A stretch of DNA of 64,000 bases from Ramazzottius varieornatus (lineage: Eukaryota; Tardigrada; Eutardigrada; Parachela; Ramazzottiidae), in contig BDGG01000008.1 of assembly GCA_001949185.1 (NCBI GenBank), positions 555,648 through 619,647 on the forward strand, read 5' to 3'. How positions within the stretch are numbered: the stretch's first letter is position 1; every line of letters begins with the position of its first letter. Of this stretch, positions 1 to 9,900 are shown piece by piece. Both the position numbers and the translations under genes were made by a program. The notes below the pieces were generated by a model. The model worked only from the letters and a program-made list of their open reading frames with translations. It did not search any database and was not told the DNA's origin.

Positions 1-784
1 CGCTTGCACCGCTTTTTTTCTGGATCTGTCCTTCTGAACTCCAGGTATCAGCTGGTCGAGCAGCAAACTGGGTTAGGGCAAAGTGGCTTGAGCGAGCACA
101 TCGTCCGAACCCGGAAGTTCTTCCGTTTGGTCAATCAATTAGTTCTCTAATCAACTGGAACTACAGAAGCTGCGCTTGATTAGCACTGCTGCTACTGTGT
201 TTTGGTTGTTGCCGTTCGAACTTCGAAGGACAACGAAGATCAGAAAACCTCGCTCGCAGAGTCACAGAGCTTGGGTTCTTTAGAACTCCATTGCCTTTAG
301 CTCTACTGTGTAGTCAGGAAGACCAGCACAGACACATCCAGAATCCGGAAAGTTTCGTGATCAGTGAAGCAAAGACAAGATCGAAAGTGTCCCTGGGCTC
401 GCAGTCTCTCGCCCTGGTTAACGATCCGCACCTGCTCTACTTTATCCCGTTGTAGCCAGTCGCTGTACTTGTCAGGGTCCTTTGTCCGAATCTCTTTTGT
501 CCGTTGCTGGAACGCCTTTCACGACGAAGACTCCATTGGACGCAGTACTTAAGACCAGTCAGTCGAAAGGCTTTAGCGCAAGCTTCCTCGCCAGAATTTC
601 ATCCGGCTTTTTTCTCCTCACAACATTTTTCCGCGCTCTACAGTCTCCTCGTTCCAGGTGCGTCCATTCTTACAGTAACGCTTGGTTTGTAGTGGAGCTC
701 CACTACGTGTACCCACTTCACAGTTCATCTTTTAGAATTATGTACTTTTCCTTTCAGGAAATCCAAGTCGAACTTTCGGACAAG
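1..784 (+). other. Upstream region, possible 5' untranslated sequence of the small peptide gene
   Basis: I see no convincing coding exon here; the open frames are short and without family likeness. A good 3' splice acceptor (pyrimidine-rich, ending AG at 756-757) lies 27 bases before the ATG at 785. The small peptide gene therefore probably has a non-coding 5' exon somewhere in this stretch. I could not place its donor or a promoter. Confidence 0.35.
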
Positions 785-994
785 ATGGCGAAGATGTCAG
801 CTTTCCTGTTGGCTGGTATGCTCCTGTTCGTCGTTTTGTCGGCCACCGTCCTCGAAGTCGCCCAAGCCGAAAGAGTGTTTTCTTACGACGAAGTCTGTGG
901 ACGCAATGATCTTGAATGAGATCCATGCTGCAAGGCTCACAGGAAGATCGGATACAGCCATTGCGACGCAGGTGGCATGTACTGCTACACCTGA
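785..994 (+). CDS. Small secreted cysteine-rich peptide gene, interrupted by an in-frame TGA
   Basis: The ATG at 785 opens a frame whose first ~28 residues look like a signal peptide: a basic start, a long hydrophobic core and a small-residue (AQA) cleavage site. The frame meets TGA at 917-919 after 44 codons, then stays open for 24 more codons to TGA 992-994. Cysteines on both sides of the first TGA make one framework: C, six residues, the TGA codon, two residues, CC, ten residues, C, six residues, C. With a cysteine at the TGA this would be the six-cysteine spacing of inhibitor-cystine-knot peptides, a fold used in toxins, antimicrobials and other secreted peptides. TGA is one base from both cysteine codons. 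It may be a disabling mutation, a sequence error or, less likely, selenocysteine; I saw no clear SECIS hairpin downstream. Function unknown. Confidence 0.5.
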
Positions 995-1509
995 TCGAAC
1001 GTCCACTTCCCAGGCCATGAAACGTGCTACTTGGTAAATGGGTTTCTCGCTGCGGTTTTACCTTTTAAATCAGACAGCAATCCAGAGTTTTACGAATGTA
1101 TGATATCTGTCCTCAAAAATTTTGGCCACATGTGTGGTTCGTGAAGATCCTTATGTGTTTGCGATAAACCGTTATTCAGACAGCCTTCTAGTTTGCTTGT
1201 AAGTACTTGGTCTGAAGTTGCCTGAGCAGATCGCGCTGTAGGAAGAGCAGAACTGAACGCGTATTAGTTTGTGTTTTAGAGTTAGGAAGCTACATCTTTT
1301 TGAATTATCAAGAGCTTTTGCTTTACGGAAATGCAGAGTAACTGAAGAAACTGTCAAAATACTCGATTCCGGTACAGTGTCCAGATGTCGAACTATTTTC
1401 GGCGATGTAACAGGAAGGGTCATGAAAACGCGGAACATACGATAGGTAAGTACAAAATTTACAACGTGCAGTCAAACTCTAACCAGCAGATCGCTCGCGA
1501 TCAGATTCC
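995..1509. other. Spacer between the peptide gene and the cyclin K 3' end
   Basis: This probably holds the 3' untranslated parts of the peptide gene (+) and cyclin K (-). No coding exon, RNA gene or repeat is evident. Confidence 0.4.
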
Positions 1510-2732
1510 TCACTTTCGTTCCCGCTTCGCGCTGTCCGGATCCGCAGAGTTGGACGATGAGCGAGAAATCGCGGATAAGGAAGGCGGTGGAGGCGGTCGG
1601 CTGCCTGGACTGACGGTTCCGGTAACACTGGGAGGCGGACCAGGTGGCGGTGGTGGTGGCGGAAATCCTGCAACGACGCATAGCCACACAATGCATGAAG
1701 TATTCGTCCAGCCCCGTTACAAATTCCACAAAAATATCAAACCAATGCACAAACCTGCTGCGGAAACGGGTGGCGGTGGTGGAGGAGGAGCAGAGGCCAG
1801 TCGTGCAGGTGGCGGTCCAGGAGGTGGTGGAGGACCGGTAGCTGGTGGAGGCCCAACCTGTTGCTGCTGTGCTTGCGCTTGTTCCTGTTGTTGGGCTGCG
1901 TGCATCTTGGCTTCTTTCTGCTGTTCTTCTTCCTTCTTGCTTTCGTTATAGCTGTCCAGGATCTTGTGGCAGATCTCCTCGAGGACATCAGCCGTCAGGT
2001 TGTCCACGAACTGATCCCACCAGTTGTTGTGGCGAGGAAGACGGCCAGTCCAGTCAGGAACCTTAAAGCGGACAAGGTAGCAGGCAAGGTACAGCGCTGC
2101 CACTGCGATCACCTCCGGCTCCCATTCCAGACACAGGTTCGTCATGTACGAGTCGTTGACGAAGGTCCAGGCCATTTGCGCCACTCGGTCAATCTTAGTT
2201 TTTTCCCCTAAAACATAACAAACTTACCGAAAATTCAACATGAAATTCTGACTGATATTTTACCTTTGAATACTTTGGCATAGGTGATGATGAACGGGTA
2301 AGGATGTATCACCAGTAGATCGAACTTGATAGTCTTGAGGAGTACTCTTTCAGCAACCAGTAGTTCCTCTTTGGCTTCAGTCGTGAAAGCAGCGAAGTCT
2401 TCAGCGCTTAGGAGTGTCTGTGCCGAGTTGATGATGTCCCGAGCTTTCTTTGGTGTCTCCTCTACTTTACCACTCAAGAAAAGAGAAGCGCAAGCAATAA
2501 CATACTTGTTGAACTCCCGGAAAGAGTGGAACATGTAGAATCTGTGGAAGAACACCAGTCCTGTAGCGCAGGCATCGTAGCGAAGCTTCAAGCTGTTCCC
2601 GATGTCCAGCAAGAGTCGCGCACCTTCTCGACGCATCGTCATTTCCTGGTCAGCGCGAATCCCCATGGCTTGGCTCGGCGTCCTCTCCAGTTGATCCTTG
2701 GAGAAGTACCAGCATATCGTTGGCTGCGGCAT
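1510..2732 (-). CDS. CCNK: Cyclin K
   Basis: Three exons in consistent phase: 2264-2732, 1755-2207 and 1510-1667 (introns of 56 and 87 bases), giving 359 residues. Cyclin K partners CDK12/CDK13, which phosphorylate the RNA polymerase II tail during elongation. Exon 1 carries the first cyclin box: a PSQ-containing N-terminus, RREGAR, FFHRFYMFHSF and SGKVEETPKK, all close to animal cyclin K. Exon 2 has the second box with AQMAWTFVNDS and LEWEPEVIAVAALYLA, then a Gln/Ala stretch. The rest is proline-rich, as in the family, but shorter than the vertebrate tail. The ATG at 2732 is the first one in frame with the cyclin box and lies just after an acceptor-like CAG, so a 5' UTR intron is likely. The proline tail crosses the second intron in phase and ends at TGA 1510-1512. 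Orthology is clear; the exact tail rests on my splice choice. Confidence 0.9.
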
Positions 2733-3907
2733 CGTGAAGGTGCACCTGAAAAGATCTGGCAAACAAAATGGCAGAGAAGAGGAACTCACAACAATTAACA
2801 CTGAATCACTGATTCTATGATCTCAATCTTCAGCTTGAAACTTCCGGCTGGAGTTCTCGATTGATTGACGAGTTGTCTTGAATGCACCACAACGGCGACA
2901 TGTTACAATGATGTAATATCCTCTGTGATATGTCCAGGTCATGTCTGCTGTCGGAAACACTCGGCCTGCTGACCAGCTTTCAGACAACCCCGGAAGTCCA
3001 GAACAGCTGAACGACCTCGTCCAAGAAAACATGATTCGGTTAATCCCTTTTACCTTACAACTAGAGCGTCTTGTCGTACCAATCGATAGGTTCAGATCAA
3101 CGAGAAGAATATTACTTCTGCGTTTTCAATACTGACGTAGGAAAAAACTGGAACAGCTGTTGTTCGCAGCCAAGGAATTAGGGATAAGATTCTAAGAGAG
3201 AATTAAATACAGTCGCTAACATGGATGAAAATGAGTACCAGAGCGGGATATCCATCGTCAGCAAGCCCTCTTTCTCTCCCGTCATTCAGTAGTTATCGAA
3301 GAACGGCATGAGTATACAGTGAATAAAAAATCTGCCTGTAGCATAACTTGGTCTTGATTTTGATAAAACAAAACTTCTTGCCCAAAGTTAATCTATGCTA
3401 AGAAGGGTAAAACGGGCTTTTGGAAAAGTTTAAGTTTGGTTAAAAAGAGTCTTGCAGGTGCCCATCGTTTCCCCGTTCCCCCACTGCTACATAGGCATGG
3501 CCGAGTTAAGGTCGTGTTGGGTCATTAAGCAGAAAATGGATGGATGGAAGAGCATCAGAAGAATGAGAGGAAGCAGAACAATGAGAAGAACGCATAAAAT
3601 GAAAGCAAAGCGGGAAGCAAAAAGGGTGCGACAACAAAACGCGCATCGATGAAAAGACATGAAAACGATAAGATCATCCAAACTAGGCACAACTCAACAC
3701 TTTCGGTTCCCTCCAAACAACAAGCTCGACGTTACACAGGACAAACAGTGCGTGATTAACCTAGCAAAGTCCAACGTCGGACTTTGCCTCAAAAGAAAAG
3801 AAAGGCCTCTTCGTTGGGTTCGGTCGGTCAGTCAAAAAACAAAATACACGGAAACCATCAGCGGTCTCACAGAGATTCGTAACCAGCCGTGCTTTTTGCT
3901 CTTTCTC
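2733..3907. other. Spacer between cyclin K and the EcR 3' end
   Basis: This probably contains the cyclin K 5' UTR and promoter and the EcR 3' UTR. The only open frames are short, Lys/Arg-rich and without family likeness. I see no RNA gene or repeat. Confidence 0.4.
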
Positions 3908-6900
3908 CTATTGGGACGGTCCGTCGAAGTCCCAAATCTCCGACAGGAGCGGTGGCAGCTTGCGCTTCTGCAACTTCAAGGAGAAGAGCAGCTCCGTCCA
4001 CTCGTGACCCAGAGTGCGCAGCTCTGTCAGGCGCATCAGCAAACGAGCGAAGATGACGCTGCGAGGACGGTTCGTGTTCAGGTATCCGCGCAGGGCGGCC
4101 AGGTACCGTAACTGTATCTCTTCCACCTTCTTCGATTCCTTCAGCATTGGTCGCTCTGAAGAATACATCGCGGAAGTAGGTAAGCAAGGCCCAAACAAGT
4201 TTGAAAAGACTACCATTCTCAAGTGGCGCACACTCTCCTTGCTATTGACTGGAAAAAGTGCGCAACTTGGAAAAACCAGCTTGAACGATCTACACCAACT
4301 TTTCACGGTTCTCACCAGAAAAGATGATGATGGCGGAGAGGATAGCGTACTCGGCATTGTCGACTCGCATGGCGCACATAGACTTGCAGAAGTTGTACAA
4401 ACCATCGCCGTTCGACAGGCCGGCGCTGTTGTAATTCTCTCGCGTGAAGGGAACGTTGTTCGCGAATACGATCGAGTCGGTTCCCGTGTCGTACCGGCGA
4501 GCGCAGCGCAGCATCACCAGCTCACAAGCACAAGCCTGCAAGAGAAACCAACAATTAACCACAGTCCATCGCACGGTTCGGTCTGTGGACTGTGGAATAG
4601 AAGACCGAAAGTACCTTCAGTAAAGCAATTTGGTCATCTCGAGTTAAGTGCTCGAAACCGGGTAATTTCTTGGCGAACTCGACGATCAGCTGGACCGTCA
4701 AAATGGTAATCTCCGCCACATGCTGAAAGCTACTGGCCGAATCGTCTTCGGCTGTGGCGGCGTAATGGGACAATGGCTGCAGAATAAAACCTCATCAAAC
4801 TTTTGCTCTTCTGATGGAAAGAAATAATGTTCACCGTTATGTTCTTGAAGTCTTCTTCGCTCGGCAGCTCAAACTGATCCTGGAGGATCACCATATTTTG
4901 GATAAGGTCGTGTTGCTCCGTGTTCAGCGTGGCCAGGTCGACGAGAGTGGTGATGGTACTCGCCGGACTGGCAGCTGAGGAATTTGGACTGAAGGACTTG
5001 GGCGAGACGACATCTTTCACCTGGGGAACCGCAACTGCTACCGTGCCATTCTTCAGAGGGGAAGTGGCGGAGGTGGAAGACGAGGCGGCCCCTTGCTTTT
5101 CCTTCTGCTGCTGTTGTGCTTGTTGCGCTTTGGATTCTCGCTTGGCTTTGCACTGTGTTTCCGGCACGACACCTGCAGAAACATACATCCACTCACACCC
5201 AGTCCCAGTTTCATTCCAGCTGAATCAGTCAACGTCGACGAATGAGAAGCCCTCTACTCAGCTTTGAGTACCTGCACACACAACGGCGTACACGTACCGT
5301 ACTTCAACCGCAGTGCGGCAGTATGCAGGTGCTTGAGAGCACAGCTCACGGTCTACACCGACTTCTCGAACAGTTCATTCTCGACCTCGAAATTTTTATT
5401 ATCAATTTTCCGTTGCTAGAAGATTCACTAACGAGGTGCGTGGTTCGGCTCGTCACATATTATATCTTCACCGATGAAAAACTCGATCTAAACTTACATT
5501 CCGGACGCATGCCGATAGCCAGGCATTTTCTCAGCCGGCATTCCTGGCACTTGCGGCGCATATACATGTCAATGTCACAGCTGCCACCATACTTGCATTG
5601 GTAGACGGCATTTTTTGTGATACTCCGTCTGAAAAAACCTGCAACATAGAACAATGTTATCTCCATCCATGCCTGGATAGGTCAAACTATCATGGCTACT
5701 TATCAACAGACAACTTCCACGAAAAATTATTCATCTCGTGCTTCTTCCACAACTCTCACGTCTGATATGCAGACATCTTTTTGCTTTTTCGTGACTCACC
5801 TTTGCATCCTTCGCAAGTCAGGGCGTTGTAGTGATAACCGGAAGCTCGGTCCCCGCAGACGAGGCACAGCTCCTCCTGTTGTTGAGCTCGTGGATAGGGA
5901 GGACGCTTCTTTCGCAGGTCCCCACCAATTCCGCTATCCGGACTATTGTAGCCGTTGATCCCGCTCGAAGACACTTCATCCCGACCTGCAACAAAAGAAT
6001 CAAAAATCTAAACAATATGACAGATAATAAAAACGACCGTTGTCACGAACGTGCATACATTTCACTACAATAAACACACAGCTTGCTGTATGCAGGTGAA
6101 CGAAAGATGAGTATCTGTTTTGCTTGTTTGTCTATGTTGATTTCGGCCGAGTTTTTTGTTCTGAAACTGGATCGTAGAATTTACTCTGTGATCCTTTTCC
6201 ACAAAGCTGCCTATTGTTTCATTAATTCCCCATCCAGTTCCACAAACATTGAACTTGACTGACGAACGGCTAAAGTCGGTCAGTAGTGGCGTGACCACCA
6301 ATGTCGAGAATCGGAAAGCTCACAAAGACCAGATCGGACGTGTTGGTCAAACAAATATTGCCTCATTTCTGGCATCCTGTCAGTCTCACATCCATGCAGC
6401 GTTTCAGGTACTTCACGTTTCTGACATAATACGCAAACAGCAGCACAGCAGCCACTCAACCGGTCATCCTGCTGACCACGGCGAACAGAGTGGTCAGACG
6501 TGTTTGGCATCAAGGTCGCTTTCGGGGCTGGGTTCTCGTCGTGGGTCGAAGGCCCACAAATCCTCTTCATCACCTGCTCATCATCCGTCCGCAACTCCAC
6601 CTCGGACACAGCCAACGCTGAGCTCACAACACGCACAACCGGTCGAAGCCACATCCATCGCCTACAAGATCCACACAGGCGTTGCTTCCCAAAGCCTTTC
6701 TGTTTCCTTCATCCGCGACAACCCACGGACAAAAACCGCATGCACCCATCTTTCAACAAAAAGTGTGAGAAGCCCTTCATTCCGCGCTAATCTAACCACA
6801 AAACTTCCAAAAGAGCCCGACGCGAAACTTCCGCAGTCAACTGATTCCTTAAACATTCCCTAAAAACCACAGTTGATCAAAACACGGGCAGCAAGATTCA

Positions 6901-9900
6901 TTGCAAGTAAGACAACACGGAGGACAATGGACCAGTGGAAGTGGGACATTCTGCAGAGCTCCTTCCTGGACCGCGAAGAAGCCGCTACGAGTTTGTCAGA
7001 TGGACTTTGATTTCCAAAAGCGGACCTTGACTCTGCTACCTTATCTTCCTTCGTATTCGGTAACTCCGTTCACCTCAAAACGTCTTCTAAACTGCTGCAG
7101 CTGTCTCGCAAAAGCGCAATAGCTGTCCTTCCTAATCAGAACTGTCCCAGACGATATCGGGAGAAACTTCACTTCCTAGAATCCACCCGAAGTAAGCCAC
7201 CTGTTAAACACAAATAAGGCAACAAACTGCAGCCCACTGATCCATTGATCTTGGAAAATACAATCAATGGATCCACCGACACTGTGAATCGTTGATTGTT
7301 CTGAATGAACGATAACAACCCATTCAGGAATCAAAATGGGAATTTCATTTTACGCCCTGTAGTTTTCCTGTCCTTCCCAAATCCCAAACTACCTTCTGCA
7401 TGTGGATCACAATCCCAGTAGTAATGCTCCATAGGTTCGTGCTTGATGTGGATATCTGTGTAGGAAGAAGGTCCATGCGGGACTGGCGGCGGTCCTCCAT
7501 GATGGCCAGCATACGCTCCATGTCCCGCATGATGCAGATGGTGCATGGGCGGCTGCTGATGCGGCGGAGGCATCATGCAAGCTTCCGGTCCCCCTGGATA
7601 ACTGCCATACTCCATCATTTTATGGCCACCGGCGGAACCTGGCGGAGCTTGTTGGAGAAGCTGGTGCTGCTGAAAGTGCGAATGGCCGCCCGGGACCATT
7701 CCTCCTCCGTTCAAAGCAGGTACTCCTCGATGATGGTCCATCTCTCTGACCTTCTCCTTCTTCCTTTTAGAAATTCAACCTTGGACGATAAGGAAGTGCA
7801 CCGACTGCTAAACCATTCTCCACACGATAGCGCTGCTACATCGGAAAATGGAGAATAACGCGTTCCAACCAAAAAAGTCAAGTTGCAATCGGAAGATGAT
7901 CAAGGTTGCTGCCTCGAAGATAACGACAAGCAGGCAAGTTAAATGCAAAGGAGACGCAATCAGCTGATTACGCCGTCTTCCATTGATCAACAACGCCGAT
8001 AAACGACAATAGCAGCTTTGCGAATCCACCCAATGAATCCAACAGGTGGTTTCTTCCCCATAAACAAAATCCTCTTCCACCCTTCTTCCCATCCAGATAG
8101 CCGCCTCACTCAACGTGAATTCACCATGAGCGTGTTTTCATTACAGATGAGACTCAAAGTGGACCACTCAAGCTCGGACGAGCTCGGGAAACCCCACAAG
8201 ACAGTAGCGTCTAACGACTGAACAACGACGTGCTGCTGCTCCACAATTGCATAACAGGTCGCCGCCGAGAAATGACCAACGCGCGACATTGAACTTTCGC
8301 GTTCAACTCGTACCCGTACTATCCGTATCACGTCTGGGTCTGAAATGTAGGTACATTTGCTCACACTTTCTTGTTTCAGCTGTACCGTACGTCGAAAGTC
8401 CGTCGGGGAACCAACCAGCAAACAGCGAACCCGGTTTCCGCTGGGTACAAATACTCGTACCATCTTTATCGTTCAAATAAGGGGGAGTAACCAGCCTGGC
8501 GTGTTAGACGTGCAGTCGTGGGAAGATTGTGTTTCGAAGGACCTTATCAAGCGGCAGTTTGACTGTGGTGTAGACGGAACGAACGCCCTGTTATTACAGG
8601 CCAATAAAAATAATATCGGGCCGATGTCAAGGTCTTCGTCTATCAACTGTCCGTGCGGTCCTTCTATCGCGAATACATACAGTATGTATAAACGTGTCAG
8701 CCTCTTATCAGACAAGGAAGAACAATAACGGCCTCCAAGTCCATTCAGCCAACTAGCTAGGCTTATCTGATGTCACGCGTCGTCAATTTGCAAACATTTT
8801 TGCACTTTACCTGTAACTGTAGTCTGTAGAAAGTATTAAAGTTACGTAAAGCCATCAATAGAATAAAATTATCACCTAGATGTCCCTTGAAAGCGATAAC
8901 GACTCTTTCCAAAGCCTTCGAGTACTGACAGGTTGCATTAACCTTCAGAGCCACAGCAGCAACGGCAAGAAAGTTGGAAGAAGGTTGGGGTCGATCACTT
9001 CTCTCACCTGACGAGAAAACTTGATAGGAGTTAATTAAGGCTTTGATAGGCAGTATATGTACGGAAGACATAGGTACAAGTATCAAGGACCGGTTTGTCT
9101 CCATCTGATTGAGCAGGATTCTTGCCGGTGACAAGACAGCTAGCTCCACAGCCCCAACAGCGCCATCCGATCGTTAAACCAAGACCAAAAACCTGTTTCC
9201 GGCGTCGTTACTGCATTGCAGGAAAGGTCTCACATATGCCAAAACAAAATGCGCCGAATAAAAAATCTCTCTCTGACGACGGTCCGGGCAAGGTCCTGAG
9301 GAAAATTAATGACTTCAGAGTTCAACAGGTGAGAAGTCACACGGTCATAGGTTGCGAAGGAAGTCCCTCGATCATCACAGCACCTCAACCGGAAATGCTG
9401 AGATATCTGCCTGGAAAACATCTCTCAAAATACCCATTAAAATATTTACAGAAAGACACCCTGCCGGTAATTCCGCTACTGCCACTCAAGCTGAAACTCG
9501 GAAGGACCATTCTTTCATTGAAACTCGCCACCTGTCCATTCTTCCACCTCACTTGCTCTGAGAGACGGCATCCAGCTGATAAGAAAAATACGCCAACTGG
9601 CAGATACGCAAAGTCCTTTAGCTCACTCTTCTCACAAGGCAAACCTTCACCACTATATTCACATCTCAAGAAACTTGAAATTTCGAAGGGGCCGGAGGTA
9701 ACAATACGTAGGATGGTACGACGAGGCTTACCATAGATGTAGTGGTCGGTATACATAAAGTACTCGGGGGACTCCGGGGTGGTGGAGGTTTCCTTGCGGT
9801 CCCGTTCAGTTTTGATCGACAACAAGGCCATTTCTTCTTCCTGGTACAATATCCTAATTCCTCGAGAAAACACCAACAGAATAAACGATTAGGAATGTGT

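Noticed and set aside
995-1150. Possible SECIS element after the small peptide gene
   Set aside because: ATGA, AAAA and TGA occur in order near 1098-1145, but the stems between them do not pair.
1385-1951. Plus-strand frame rich in Gly and Cys
   Set aside because: It is antisense to the proline and glutamine codons of cyclin K, with no signal or domain of its own.
6249-6863. Plus-strand open frame of 204 codons inside EcR
   Set aside because: Low-complexity Ser/His/Thr sequence with no domain and no splice support, in an intron of EcR.
9122-9736. Plus-strand open frame of 204 codons
   Set aside because: No domain likeness. It overlaps the better-supported EcR start exon on the other strand.
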